From Rhodoligotrophos sp. CJ14 (GTDB taxonomy: Bacteria; Pseudomonadota; Alphaproteobacteria; Rhizobiales; Im1): 64,000 nt of DNA. Positions within the stretch are counted from its first letter, which is position 1; each line of letters begins with the position of its first letter. Shown here in pieces: positions 1 to 9,489 of the stretch. Made by a program: the position numbers and the translations under genes. Location of the stretch: positions 1,302,001-1,366,000 of the forward strand of contig NZ_CP133319.1 of assembly GCF_038811545.1 (NCBI RefSeq), read 5' to 3'. The notes under the pieces were generated by a model that was given only the letters and a program-made list of their open reading frames with translations, was not told the origin of the DNA and made no database searches.

Positions 1-858
1 GGTTGTGCTCGCATAGCCTGCCGCATAGGTATTCTCCCAATACTCAGGCTTGTTGAGCAGCGCTCGAATGGGCGTTCCCATGATGGCGGGGTGGCCAACC
101 ACCGGCACATCCCAATTCATCTCGCCCCGCGTGTTGAGAATCCGCCCCAGCAATCCGGTTGCGGCCGACCATGGCATGACCACTTCGGCACCCGCGGCCC
201 GGGCCTTGCCGAGCTCATCGGTGAGATCGGTCTTGTTGGCGTCGACCAGGGCGGAATAGACGGGCTCGATTCCGCGCTCCTTGAGCAGCGCTTCCGCCTG
301 TTTCACCGTCGCGGTGCCATAGCCGGTGGTATCACCGATGATTGCGATCTTGCTCGCCTTCAGCTTGTCGACTGCATAGGCATTGGCGGAGCCCACCCAC
401 TGGGTATTGGTGTTGATCGCGCGAAAAGCCCGGGGGTAAAGCTGCGGATTGGTAAGCTCATCCACCGTTCCGATGATGATGTTCGGAATGCCCGCACGGC
501 TCAAGATCGGCACAGCCGCGAGCGACTCGCCCGAATTGACGGGCCCGATCACGAAATCGACCTTCTCCGAGAAGGCGAGTTGCTGGGCGAAATTGACCGC
601 TTTGGTGGGATCACCCATCGTGTCGCGGGTGACGAGCTCGAGCTTGCGGCCGTTGATTCCGCCGGCGGCATTGATCTCGTCCACCGCGAACTGCACGCCC
701 ACATTCTCGGCGATCGCCGCCGATGATAGCGGTCCTGTCAGCGACGAAAGCCAGCCGATCCGGATCGGCTGTGAATTGTCCTGAGCCAGCGCGGGCATCC
801 CCCCGGCCAGCAAAAGCGCAGCGCCGAGCACGGCTCGCCTGCTCACACGAAACGTCAT
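1..858 (-). CDS. LivK-type ABC substrate-binding protein, 3' end cut by window edge
   Basis: Periplasmic ligand-binding protein of the branched-chain amino acid/amide type. My translation starts MTFRVSRRAVLGAALLL, a signal peptide ending ALA-Q with a twin Arg that is Tat-like but not a full Tat motif. The mature part reads 'IRIGWLSSLTGPLS', then 'GINGRKLELVTRD' and 'FVIGPVNSGESLA', typical of the type-I periplasmic fold. A good ribosome site (ggagga) sits about 8 nt before the ATG at 858. The frame is open to base 1, so about 100 C-terminal residues are missing. It is divergent from the enolase-superfamily gene. The ligand cannot be read from sequence; the enzymes next door suggest an organic acid or amino-acid-like compound. 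Confidence 0.88.
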   Translation of the reverse strand, partial: MTFRVSRRAVLGAALLLAGGMPALAQDNSQPIRIGWLSSLTGPLSSAAIAENVGVQFAVDEINAAGGINGRKLELVTRDTMGDPTKAVNFAQQLAFSEKVDFVIGPVNSGESLAAVPILSRAGIPNIIIGTVDELTNPQLYPRAFRAINTNTQWVGSANAYAVDKLKASKIAIIGDTTGYGTATVKQAEALLKERGIEPVYSALVDANKTDLTDELGKARAAGAEVVMPWSAATGLLGRILNTRGEMNWDVPVVGHPAIMGTPIRALLNKPEYWENTYAAGYASTT

Positions 859-1191
859 TGTCGCATCCTCCCTGTCGATGGCGGTATGGACCATGGCCCC
901 CTTTGGTGGCCCAACATGACCGACGAGCACATCTCTTGCAATATCTATTTTGCTCTTTGAAATGAACTTTGAAACAGTCTCCCGCGCGCCAAAATGCGCT
1001 GGACAGCCACGAGAAACGGCGAATTACTGCACTTCTCAGTGACGGCTGATCGAGCGCCGGGGGAGCCCGGCATCATCCTCTTAAGTGCCCCTGATCATTC
1101 TCGGTCCAGTGTGAACGACCGCTTCTCTGAAATTTTTATTTCTTGTAACGACACCGAACGGACGATAAGAGGCGAGGCAGGGAGAAGCACA
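859..1191. promoter_or_regulatory. Divergent intergenic region with direct repeat
   Basis: Non-coding 333 bp between two divergent genes. It is AT-richer around 940-980 and carries a direct repeat of ctttgaaa (955-962 and 967-974, 12-bp step) that could bind a regulator. A weak purine-rich site (ggcagggagaag) precedes the ATG at 1192. No RNA gene is seen. Confidence 0.4.
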
Positions 1192-2280
1192 ATGCGCATC
1201 ACCAAGATGGAAACCGCTCTGGTCGATTTGCCGCTGCCGGAGCCCCTGCGAACCGCAATCCACGAAATAAAGAACGTCTGCTGCTTTTTGCTGACGCTCC
1301 ATACCGATTCCGGCCTGACCGGGGAAGGCTATGGCTTTTCCTTCCAGATGAACCGTCTGAAGGCGATCCGTGACTTTACCTTGAGCCTGGAGAATCTCGT
1401 CATCGGTCGTGATCCGCACGATGTCGAAAAAATCTGGGCGGACATCCAGCGTGCCCTGAATTTCTACGGACAGGCAGGGGTTGCCGTTCTTGCAACGAAC
1501 CCGATCGACCTCGCCTGCTGGGACCTGATTGGAAAGGCGGCCGGCCAGCCACTTTACAGGCTATTCGGCGCCTGCCGCGATCGCGTGCCGGTCTATGCCA
1601 GTGGGGGGCTGTGGCTGTCATCCGATTGCGAGGCTCTGGCGAGGGAGGCCCGGTCATTCCGTGCACAGAACTTCCGCGCGATGAAGCTTCGCCTTGGCTC
1701 GCCGCGTTGGCAGGACGATATTGCCAGGGTCGAGGCCGTGCGCGATGCGATCGGCCCCGATATCGCCCTGATGGTCGATGCCAATCAGGGCCTCAACGAG
1801 GCGAGAGCCCTCCGGCTTGGACGCGAGCTCGAGCGTTTCGATCTTGTCTGGTATGAGGAGCCTCTGCCCACCTGGTGCGATGCAGGTCACCGGGCCTTGG
1901 CCCAAGCGCTCGATGTGCCGCTGGCAAGCGGAGAGACCGAGTACACGGCCCAAGGCATTCGCCGGATGGTCGAGCATGCCGGCATCGACATTATGATGCC
2001 CGATCTGCAGCGCATGGGCGGCTATACCGAGATGCGTCGGGCCTGCCAGTATCTCGCCGTAAGAGAGGTGCCCGTCTCACCGCACATCTTCACCGAGCAC
2101 AGCCTGCATATCGTGGCCTCGAGCCCGAACGCCACCTGGTGTGAGCATATGCCTTGGTTCTCGGCCCTATTCGCCGAGGAGATGACGATCGATGCGGACG
2201 GGATGGTCGCCCTGCCAGACCGGCCCGGTATCGGTTTCACCTTCGATCCGAACAAATTCGACAAATACCGCCTTGCGTAA
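1192..2280 (+). CDS. Mandelate racemase/muconate lactonizing enzyme family protein
   Basis: Enolase-superfamily enzyme of 362 residues, the usual family length. An N-terminal capping domain (about 1-125) precedes a TIM barrel. Catalytic residues are visible: K165 in 'AMKLRLG' (a KxR where mandelate racemase has KxK), metal ligands D196 ('MVDANQG'), E222 ('WYEEPLP') and E248 ('ASGETEY'), and the D271/H298 dyad ('SPHIFTEHSLH'). This pattern fits the mandelate-racemase subgroup, which includes acid-sugar dehydratases and racemases; the substrate is not predictable. The frame is open from 994, but the ATG at 1192 has the ribosome site and matches the family N-terminus (MRITKMET). A tautomerase gene follows 46 bp downstream, probably in the same transcript. 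Confidence 0.88.
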   Translation: MRITKMETALVDLPLPEPLRTAIHEIKNVCCFLLTLHTDSGLTGEGYGFSFQMNRLKAIRDFTLSLENLVIGRDPHDVEKIWADIQRALNFYGQAGVAVLATNPIDLACWDLIGKAAGQPLYRLFGACRDRVPVYASGGLWLSSDCEALAREARSFRAQNFRAMKLRLGSPRWQDDIARVEAVRDAIGPDIALMVDANQGLNEARALRLGRELERFDLVWYEEPLPTWCDAGHRALAQALDVPLASGETEYTAQGIRRMVEHAGIDIMMPDLQRMGGYTEMRRACQYLAVREVPVSPHIFTEHSLHIVASSPNATWCEHMPWFSALFAEEMTIDADGMVALPDRPGIGFTFDPNKFDKYRLA

Positions 2281-2326
2281 AGGTGCCATCGCCGGACCGG
2301 CGTCCGGTAACCATGGAGGAGCAACG

Positions 2327-2521
2327 ATGCCCGTAATCCAAATCACCATGATCGAGGGACGCACCCAGGATCAGAAATCCGCGATGTATCGCGAGGTGAC
2401 TGACGCCGTTCAGCGAACCCTCGGCAGCCCGCCCGAAAGCGTCCGCATCATTGTGAACGAGGTCCCGCGCACCCACTTCGCCGTCGCTGGCATCGCGAAG
2501 TCCGAGTCCAGCAAGACATAA
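2327..2521 (+). CDS. 4-oxalocrotonate tautomerase family protein
   Basis: A 64-residue tautomerase. After removal of Met the chain begins Pro1, the catalytic base. Arg11, Arg39 and Phe50, which bind and polarise the substrate in 4-oxalocrotonate tautomerase, are all at the canonical positions, so an active hexameric keto-enol tautomerase is likely. The start is fixed by the need for N-terminal Pro and by the ribosome site tggagga just upstream; the open frame continues upstream without stop but is not coding. It lies 46 bp after the enolase-superfamily gene, so both probably act on the same unsaturated or keto acid. The true substrate is unknown. Confidence 0.9.
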   Translation: MPVIQITMIEGRTQDQKSAMYREVTDAVQRTLGSPPESVRIIVNEVPRTHFAVAGIAKSESSKT

Positions 2522-2562
2522 AGCGGTTGGTTATTGATTTAGCACGACAGGCGAGCCGCTAG

Positions 2563-2667
2563 TCTAGAGCATTGCCGGGCGAAGTGGATACCGGTTCGCG
2601 TGAAGAAAATGCGGCCAAGCGACAATTAGAGCGGTTCGCGATTCAAAGAAAATCGGAACCGCTCTAG
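2563..2667. repeat. RIME1-like palindromic intergenic repeat, copy A
   Basis: A 105-bp element beginning tctagagc and ending gctctag, so its ends are inverted repeats. It has two internal palindromic halves: the left one around 'gaagtggataccggttcgcgtgaag' is partly degenerate, and the right one pairs agagcggttc with gaaccgctct. A second copy at 33384-33490 matches across nearly its full length. Size and double-palindrome build match the published RIME1 elements of rhizobia; the family assignment is from memory. It lies between the tautomerase and the convergent aminotransferase and may form RNA hairpins that end both transcripts. Confidence 0.75.
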
Positions 2668-2715
2668 CGGCTTCCCCACATGGCTTGGTGGAACGCGCGG
2701 GTCCGGCCAAGGCAC

Positions 2716-3924
2716 CTATAGGAAATTTCCAGCCCGGCCCAGCGCCGGAAAGGTCACCAGGAATTCTTTGATCCGCTCGACCGCTTCGAGCAGCCTGGCC
2801 TGATCGGTCGCATAGGAGAGCCGCAGGAATCCGCTGCCATTTGCGCCAAAGCTGTCACCTGGCACGACCGCCACATGCGCACGCTCCAGCAGCTTGTCTG
2901 CCAATGCCTCGCTTGGCCATCCCGTGTCCGTAACATCGGGAAAAGCATAGAATGCCCCGCCCGGCACGCGGCAACTGACCCCCGGAATGTCATTGAGAGC
3001 GGCAATGAGCGCATCGCGCCGCTGCTGCAGGACAAGGCGGTAATTCGCGATCTCCGTCCGCGGCCCCGTGATGGCCGCAAGTCCCCCCATTTGCGCAGCC
3101 ACATTCACGCAGGAATGGGTGGCCGAGATCAGCTTGCGCACATGCCCGATGAGGTGAAGCGGCCACACCCCGAACCCGAGCCGCCAGCCGGTCATGGCGA
3201 AGGTCTTGCTCCACCCGTCGAGCAGAATGGTCCGGTTGCGCAGTCCCGGATGAGAGAACAGGCTGGTGAAGTCCGAATCCTCGAACACGAGCTGCGAATA
3301 GATTTCATCGCTCAGCACCAGCACTTGCGGGTGAGCCTCGAGCCCTTGCGCCAGCACGTCGAGCTCATGGCGCGGCACCACGCCGCCCGTGGGATTGGCT
3401 GGGCTATTGACGATGATCAGCCGGGTATTGGCATTGACGAGCCCCATCACCTCCTGGGCATCGAAGGCGAAATCCTTCTCCTGGTGAATGGGATAGGGAA
3501 TGGCCCGCGCACCCGATAAGCGAATGGCCTCGCGATAGCAGGGAAAACCCGGATCCGGATAGAGGATCTCAGCCCCCGCCCCGCCCAGCAGCATGGCGGC
3601 AAGGAAGATGGTCACCTTGCCCCCTGGCACGATCACCACCTCATCCCGCGAAACGCTCGCGCCGGTTCTTGTCATCACATCGACAGCCACCGCCTCGCGC
3701 AGCGCATCAATGCCTACACTCGACGTATAGCCATGCGGACCGTCCCTGAGGGCGCGAATCGCAGCCTCAATCACATGCGCCGGCGGCACGAGATCGGGCT
3801 GGCCGATCCCGAGATTGATCACATCATTGCCCGCGGCTTTCGACTGCAGCACGCGGTCCAGCACCGCGAATGCACCCTCCTCCACGATTCCGGCTGCATG
3901 GATGTTGAGGTTGAGTTCTGTCAT
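2716..3924 (-). CDS. PLP-dependent aminotransferase, class I/II
   Basis: Fold-type I aminotransferase of 402 residues, aspartate-aminotransferase-like. Seen: 'GIGQPDLVPP' near the N-terminus, 'NSPANPTGG' around 173-181, 'LSDEIYS' with the cofactor-binding Asp about 206, the PLP Schiff-base lysine K240 in 'WSKTFAMTGWRLG', and a C-terminal 'GFLRLSYA' carrying the carboxylate-binding Arg. Substrate specificity is open. The gene follows the dehydrogenase gene at 3940-4806 by 15 bp on the same strand, so the two are probably one operon: oxidation and transamination of one metabolite. The start is the ATG at 3924, preceded by a purine-rich stretch. Confidence 0.88.
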   Translation of the reverse strand: MTELNLNIHAAGIVEEGAFAVLDRVLQSKAAGNDVINLGIGQPDLVPPAHVIEAAIRALRDGPHGYTSSVGIDALREAVAVDVMTRTGASVSRDEVVIVPGGKVTIFLAAMLLGGAGAEILYPDPGFPCYREAIRLSGARAIPYPIHQEKDFAFDAQEVMGLVNANTRLIIVNSPANPTGGVVPRHELDVLAQGLEAHPQVLVLSDEIYSQLVFEDSDFTSLFSHPGLRNRTILLDGWSKTFAMTGWRLGFGVWPLHLIGHVRKLISATHSCVNVAAQMGGLAAITGPRTEIANYRLVLQQRRDALIAALNDIPGVSCRVPGGAFYAFPDVTDTGWPSEALADKLLERAHVAVVPGDSFGANGSGFLRLSYATDQARLLEAVERIKEFLVTFPALGRAGNFL

Positions 3925-3939
3925 CGAGCCCCCAAATTG

Positions 3940-4806
3940 TCAGTGTTTCCGATTGTCACTCTCCGCCAAGAGCCGACTGATGAAGCGCTGCGGATCCCCC
4001 GAAGCGGCCGCCTTAACATAGAGGTCCTTTATCGCTTCTGCGAGAGGCGTTGTGCACTGCATCGATTGCAAGAGCTCAATCCCATAGCTGATATCTTTCG
4101 TGGCATTCGCGACGCTGAACGCATAGCCGTCGAAATCACCGGCAACGGCTGCGTCCATGATCCGGCGTAGGGCGAGCGAATTGCCTGATCCGCACAGCAT
4201 CACGTCATAGAGCTTTTGCCAGTCGATCTCGGCCTCGCGCGCGAGCCGGAAGGCCTCGATGATCACCGCAACTGTACCCAGCACATGATAGTTGCTGATT
4301 AGTTTTGCCGTATTGCCCGCTCCAGGACCGCCGAACCAGGAAACCTGGCGGCAGAAGCAATCAAGCACGGGCCGTGCGCGCTCGAAATCCTCAGCCGCCG
4401 CGCCGACCAGTGCGCCGAGCTGCCCGGCTTTCGCCTCCTTGGTCCCGCCCGCAAGCGGCGCGTCCACAAACCCGATTCCCCTTGCCTTGAGCTCACCATG
4501 AAGCCGGCGGCTCGATTGCGGCTCGGCTGTGGTCGTATCGATCACCAGCTGACCTGCGGTAAGTCCCGGCCGCATGTCGGCGACCACCGCTTCGACGATC
4601 TGCGAATTGGGCAGGCAGAGGATGATGACCTCGCTTGTGCTTGCGAGCGCCTCGGCGCTTGCGGCCTCCTCCGCGCCCAGCGCGATCAGCGCCTCGATCC
4701 GCTCCCGCCGCTTATGGCCGAGCACACGCAGCTCATGCCCGTGCTTGATCAGGTTCTCGGCCATGCCCTGACCCATGATGCCAGCGCCCGCGAAGCCAAT
4801 CCGCAT
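3940..4806 (-). CDS. NAD(P)-dependent oxidoreductase, 3-hydroxyisobutyrate dehydrogenase family
   Basis: A 288-residue beta-hydroxyacid dehydrogenase. The N-terminal Rossmann motif is 'IGFAGAGIMGQGMAENL'; the substrate-binding 'DAPLAGGTKEAKAG' lies near 120; the catalytic lysine is in 'GNTAKLISNYHV'. The ATG at 4806 is chosen because it begins directly at the Rossmann strand and has gaagagagg upstream; 23 more upstream codons (to 4875) look non-coding. It oxidises a beta-hydroxy acid, tartronate-semialdehyde-like or 3-hydroxyisobutyrate-like compound; which one is unknown. It is upstream of, and probably co-transcribed with, the aminotransferase. A relative from the same family lies at the right edge of the window. 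Confidence 0.87.
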   Translation of the reverse strand: MRIGFAGAGIMGQGMAENLIKHGHELRVLGHKRRERIEALIALGAEEAASAEALASTSEVIILCLPNSQIVEAVVADMRPGLTAGQLVIDTTTAEPQSSRRLHGELKARGIGFVDAPLAGGTKEAKAGQLGALVGAAAEDFERARPVLDCFCRQVSWFGGPGAGNTAKLISNYHVLGTVAVIIEAFRLAREAEIDWQKLYDVMLCGSGNSLALRRIMDAAVAGDFDGYAFSVANATKDISYGIELLQSMQCTTPLAEAIKDLYVKAAASGDPQRFISRLLAESDNRKH

Positions 4807-4919
4807 GATGGAGACCTCTCTTCCCCAATTCGCCTTGAGCAGGCCGCGAATCTGCCTGCTAGTCTGTTCTGACATACTTGCGGTTTTTTGAAGACCGAAT
4901 AACGATCACAAGTCAGTAA

Positions 4920-5684
<765 letters not shown>

Positions 5685-5718
5685 CGCCTCAACCCTTGGA
5701 TGCAGCCCCGAGCTTGGG

Positions 5719-5762
5719 CTGGCCGGGTTCCGTCAACCCGCTGGCCAGGTTCCGTCAACCCG
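5719..5762. repeat. Tandem 22-bp direct repeat
   Basis: Two adjacent copies of ctggccgggttccgtcaacccg differing at one base (g/a). Each contains a small inverted repeat (gggtt...aaccc in the first copy). It lies in the non-coding gap after the SDR gene. Confidence 0.7.
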
Positions 5763-5815
5763 TCCACATGACAATCAGCATGTCGGTCTACGATCGAACC
5801 CAAGAGATACACGAC

Positions 5816-5850
5816 GCCCTTTCCCACTCGGCGGGAAAGGGCCCGTTTCT
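5816..5850 (+). terminator. Probable transcription terminator hairpin
   Basis: Perfect 10-bp stem gccctttccc/gggaaagggc with a 7-nt loop, followed by a short T-containing tail (ccgtttct). It would end the SDR transcript. The T-run is weak, so efficiency is uncertain. Confidence 0.6.
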
Positions 5851-5964
5851 GAGGCCACATGCCTGGACTTACCCCCACCCTAGAACTATTTTAAGGGTGA
5901 AAAGATGACCCAAGCGGCGCGTCGCACCTGAGCGGCGCAAGTCGCGTTCCTAAGGATCTTGCGC

Positions 5965-6522
5965 ATGTTCATCCAGACGGAAGCCACCCCGAACCCGGCC
6001 ACCATGAAGTTTTTGCCTGGCCGCACCGTTCTCGCCGGTGAGCCCCGCAATTTCCGCAACGAGGAAGAGGCGCAGATCTCACCACTGGCCCGCCGCCTGT
6101 TCGAGATTGACGGCGTGAGCGGCGTGTTTCTCGCCGAGGACTATGTCTCCGTCACCAAGTCCGATGGCGATTGGCAGCATCTCAAGCCGGCCATTCTCGG
6201 CGTGATCATGGAGCATTACCTCTCGGGCCAGCCGGTCCTGGCCGAGAATGCCGCAGCGAAGGACCAGGGCGAGCAGTTCTTTGACGATGCCGACGAGGAG
6301 ATCGTCGAGACCATCAAGGAATTGCTCGAAACCCGCGTACAGCCTGCGGTCGCCCAGGATGGTGGCAATATCACCTTCCATGGCTATCGCGATGGCGTGG
6401 TCTTTCTGAACATGGAAGGCGCCTGCTCGGGATGCCCGAGCTCGACGGCGACTTTGAAGCATGGCATCGAGAACCTGCTGCGCCACTTCATCCCGGAGGT
6501 CGTGGAGGTGCGGCCGGTCTGA
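5965..6522 (+). CDS. NifU/Nfu family iron-sulfur scaffold protein
   Basis: A 185-residue Nfu protein. The N-terminal Nfu domain (about 1-88) starts 'MFIQTEATPNPATMKFLPG', as in mitochondrial NFU1 and alphaproteobacterial homologues. The C-terminal NifU domain (about 105-180) carries the Fe-S ligating CxxC in 'GACSGCPSSTATLKHGIE'. It carries or transfers 4Fe-4S clusters to target enzymes in the cytosol. The ATG at 5965 has an aagga site 8 nt upstream; an in-frame TTG lies 6 nt earlier but is not preferred. It stands alone, convergent with fmt. Confidence 0.93.
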   Translation: MFIQTEATPNPATMKFLPGRTVLAGEPRNFRNEEEAQISPLARRLFEIDGVSGVFLAEDYVSVTKSDGDWQHLKPAILGVIMEHYLSGQPVLAENAAAKDQGEQFFDDADEEIVETIKELLETRVQPAVAQDGGNITFHGYRDGVVFLNMEGACSGCPSSTATLKHGIENLLRHFIPEVVEVRPV

Positions 6523-6546
6523 CCTGTCGCACGCGGCTGTCCGGAT

Positions 6547-7473
6547 TTAGCCGAGAAGCGAGCCCACTGGCACTGCGGTTCCGCGCAGGAACTGGTCGGC
6601 TTGCATCGGCGCCTTTCCCTCCCGCTGCACCAGGAGTGGGCGAATGGCCCCGCTGCCGCAAGCAATGGTCAGCCTGTCATCCAGCACCTCGCCGGGACGG
6701 CCCCTGCCCTCCACCATTTCGGCGCGCAACAACTTGAGCCGGAATGGTGCCGGGCCCGATCCGGCCATCACCCATGCGCCCGGCGCGGGCGAAAGGCCAT
6801 GGATCGCGTGCAACACCTGTGATGCCGGCAGATCAAGCCTGAGATGGGCTTCGGCCTTCCCGATCTTTTCCGCATAGGTAACGCCCTGCACCGCCTGGGG
6901 TTGGCAATCAAGCCCGCCCCGCGACAATGCGGCCAGGGCCCGCACCATCAGGCTCGCCCCCACCTCCGCGAGCTGATCATGAAGATCGCCCGCAGTGGTC
7001 TCTGGCGTGATCGGCACGGTCTCGCTGAGGCAGACGGGGCCGGTATCAAGCCCGGCCTCCATGCGCATGATCGACACCCCTGTCCGCTCGTCGCCCGCCA
7101 TAATCGCCCGCTGAATGGGCGCAGCCCCACGCCAGCGCGGCAGAAGCGACGCGTGAATGTTGAAGCACCCATGCACAGGGGCATCGAGCACCGGCTGGGG
7201 CAGGATCAAGCCATAGGCGACCACGACAGCCGCATCAGCGGCAAGAGCAGAGAACCGCGCCTGTTCTGCCTTGTCCCTCAGCGTGAGGGGATGGCGCACC
7301 TTGAGGCCGTTGGCCTCGGCAAACCCATGGACCGGTGATTTCTTGAGGCTCATCCCCCGCCCGGCGGGCCTTGGCGGCTGCGTATAGACCGCGACCACCT
7401 CATGCCCCTGGCCGAGCACCTCGCTCAGGGCGGGCACCGCGAAGCCGGGCGTTCCCATGAAGACGATACGCAT
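6547..7473 (-). CDS. fmt: Methionyl-tRNA formyltransferase
   Basis: A 308-residue enzyme that formylates the amino group of initiator Met-tRNA with 10-formyl-tetrahydrofolate. The N-terminal formyltransferase domain starts 'MRIVFMGTPGFAVPAL'. The active-site Asn-His of the family is in 'CFNIHASLLPRWRGAAPIQRAI' and the catalytic Asp in 'MEAGLDTGPV'. The C-terminal OB-like domain covers roughly 205-308. The ATG at 7473 is the conserved start; 27 upstream in-frame codons run into a decayed repeat and are not coding. def lies 106 bp upstream on the same strand, the usual pair for making and removing the formyl group. Confidence 0.96.
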   Translation of the reverse strand: MRIVFMGTPGFAVPALSEVLGQGHEVVAVYTQPPRPAGRGMSLKKSPVHGFAEANGLKVRHPLTLRDKAEQARFSALAADAAVVVAYGLILPQPVLDAPVHGCFNIHASLLPRWRGAAPIQRAIMAGDERTGVSIMRMEAGLDTGPVCLSETVPITPETTAGDLHDQLAEVGASLMVRALAALSRGGLDCQPQAVQGVTYAEKIGKAEAHLRLDLPASQVLHAIHGLSPAPGAWVMAGSGPAPFRLKLLRAEMVEGRGRPGEVLDDRLTIACGSGAIRPLLVQREGKAPMQADQFLRGTAVPVGSLLG

Positions 7474-7489
7474 GAAAGAACCTCGCTCA

Positions 7490-7560
7490 ATCCGGAGTGA
7501 TTTCAAGCGAAGTGAGTACCGCTTCCCCGATGAAAATGCGACGCCCGAACTCAAAAGGCG
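7490..7560. repeat. Decayed RIME1-like half repeat, copy C
   Basis: The stretch 'agcgaagtgagtaccgcttc' and the following gatgaaaatgcgac align with the left half of the repeats at 2563 and 33384 (agcgaagcggataccggttc, gaagaaaatgcgac), with several substitutions and a small deletion. The right half is missing. It lies between def and fmt. Confidence 0.5.
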
Positions 7561-7579
7561 AAGGCGCTCATCCGGCCGA

Positions 7580-8095
7580 TCAGGCCTCTTTCAACCGCTT
7601 GGCCTTCGCAAACCGCTTCAGCACCCGATCTCGCTTGAGCCGGGAAAGATGGTCGATGAAGAGAACCCCGTTGAGATGGTCGAGTTCATGCTGAACGCAG
7701 GTCGCGAGCAAGCCGGTGCAATGCATCTCCTGCTCGGCACCATTCCGATCCAGGAACTTTATCTTCACCTCGGCCGGCCGCTGCACCGGGGCCGTATAGT
7801 CCGGAATTGAGAGGCACCCCTCTTCATATTCACTGAGCTCTTCCGAGGCCCAGGTGATCTCAGGATTGATGAAGGTCAAGGGCTGCGGCGGCGCCTCGTC
7901 CTTGGCAACATCGGTCACGAAAATCCGCAAAGGCACGCCGATCTGGATTGCTGCGAGCCCGATCCCCGGCGCCTCATACATGGTCTCGAACATGTCGTCG
8001 ATCAGCGTGCGGATTTCATCCGTAACCGCATCCACGGGTTTGGAGACGTCCCGCAGCAATGGCTCGGGAAGTTCGACGATGGGGCGAATACTCAT
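7580..8095 (-). CDS. def: Peptide deformylase
   Basis: A 171-residue metallohydrolase that removes the N-formyl group from new proteins. All three family motifs are seen: '[10 protein letters not shown]' (motif 1), 'EEGCLSIPD' with the metal-binding Cys (motif 2) and 'QHELDHLNG' with the HExxH metal ligands and catalytic Glu (motif 3). The start at 8095 (MSIRPIV) has a gaggt site; an upstream in-frame start would add nine residues not typical of the family. It is upstream of fmt on the same strand and divergent from rmuC. Confidence 0.96.
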   Translation of the reverse strand: MSIRPIVELPEPLLRDVSKPVDAVTDEIRTLIDDMFETMYEAPGIGLAAIQIGVPLRIFVTDVAKDEAPPQPLTFINPEITWASEELSEYEEGCLSIPDYTAPVQRPAEVKIKFLDRNGAEQEMHCTGLLATCVQHELDHLNGVLFIDHLSRLKRDRVLKRFAKAKRLKEA

Positions 8096-8242
8096 GAATA
8101 CCTCGATGCCTGCAGCCGTCACATAGGCGAAGGACCATGTCGGGTCAATTGCTACCTTAAGCTACAGATCTCAATAGTCTCTCCATCCACGATGTTCACG
8201 TTTTGATCTGGACCTATCCGCAAACTCTGGTAGGATCGCGCC

Positions 8243-9370
8243 ATGTTCAGTCTAGATCAGCCTCTGTTCGTAGCGGCCGGCATTCGCGTCAGCTATCTCG
8301 AAGCGGGCCTGGCGCTCGCGATCCTCGCCACTGTCCTGCTATGTCTAACCCTGGTGTTCGCCTGGCGCTCGCTGCGCGGCGGGCGCGAGAGTGGGGAAGC
8401 CATAGCGGCTCGGACTGCCATGATGGAGCAACGCCTGGCCGAGCTGAGCGGTCAATTGCGGTCATTCGCCGATGGGATTGCCAGCCGCGATGGTCATCTG
8501 GCCCGCACGCTCGACCAGCGGCTCGATCTTGTCGCACGCCGAACGGGCGACGGTCTGGGTCAGATCAACGAGCGCCTGGCAGTGATCGATCGTGCCCAGC
8601 GCAATATTGCCGAGCTCACCTCCAAGGTGGTGAGCCTGCAGGATATCTTGTCAAACAAGCAGGCCCGCGGCGCCTTCGGCCAGGCCCGCATGGAGGCGAT
8701 CATCCGTGATGGCCTGCCGATGGGTGTGTATCATTTTCAACCCACCCTCTCCAACGGCACCCGCCCTGACTGTCTCGTCGATCTGCCGGAAACCGGTCGC
8801 AGGCTCGTCATCGACGCAAAGTTTCCCTTGGAAGCCTTTTCCGCGCTAAAGGCCGCCCGGACTGAGGCCGATAGCCGGGCGGCGGCCCAGCGTCTCCGCC
8901 AGGACGTGGCGAAGCACATCAAGGACATTTCCGGCAAGTATCTGATCCCCGGCGAGACCCACGACACGGCCGTGATGTTTGTACCCTCCGAGGCCATCTA
9001 CGCCGATCTTTACGAGCATTTCGAGGATGTCATTCAATATGCCCATCGCGCCAGGGTGATCATCGCCTCGCCCAATGTGATGATGCTCGTGGTCCAGACT
9101 TTGCAAGCCGTCTTCAAGGACGTGCGCATGCGCGAGCAGGCCGGGCTGATCAAGGCGGAAGTGTCCGCCATTCTCGAGGATGTCGGCCGGCTTCATGCGC
9201 GCGTGCTCGACCTTCAGAAGCATTTTGGCCAGGCGAATCAGGATATCGAGAAGATCACCATATCCGCCGAGAAGATCGCCAAGCGCGGCTTCCGCATTGA
9301 GCAGATGGATCTGCCTGCACCGGAAGTGCAGCCCACCATGGCTGGTCCGCGGCTTGCGGCCGGTGAGTAG
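8243..9370 (+). CDS. rmuC: DNA recombination protein RmuC homologue
   Basis: A 375-residue RmuC-family protein. One N-terminal membrane segment (about 18-40) is followed by a charged coiled-coil stretch (about 50-135) and the conserved RmuC nuclease-like domain, with 'NKQARGAFGQARMEAIIRD', 'IDAKFPLEAF' and 'ASPNVMMLVVQTLQAVF'. E. coli RmuC limits inversions at short inverted repeats; the family has a restriction-endonuclease-like core. The ATG at 8243 has a taggat site 7 nt upstream. Confidence 0.92.
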   Translation: MFSLDQPLFVAAGIRVSYLEAGLALAILATVLLCLTLVFAWRSLRGGRESGEAIAARTAMMEQRLAELSGQLRSFADGIASRDGHLARTLDQRLDLVARRTGDGLGQINERLAVIDRAQRNIAELTSKVVSLQDILSNKQARGAFGQARMEAIIRDGLPMGVYHFQPTLSNGTRPDCLVDLPETGRRLVIDAKFPLEAFSALKAARTEADSRAAAQRLRQDVAKHIKDISGKYLIPGETHDTAVMFVPSEAIYADLYEHFEDVIQYAHRARVIIASPNVMMLVVQTLQAVFKDVRMREQAGLIKAEVSAILEDVGRLHARVLDLQKHFGQANQDIEKITISAEKIAKRGFRIEQMDLPAPEVQPTMAGPRLAAGE

Positions 9371-9489
9371 TTTCTTGCGGTAGCGCTCGGCAACATCTCC
9401 GAAAGTCTGGTTTGGGAAAACGACTGTCCGTGTGCCAGCAACATCTTTATGGTCGGCGCGCATGATTGGTCATTGAGGGCAGAAGCAGA

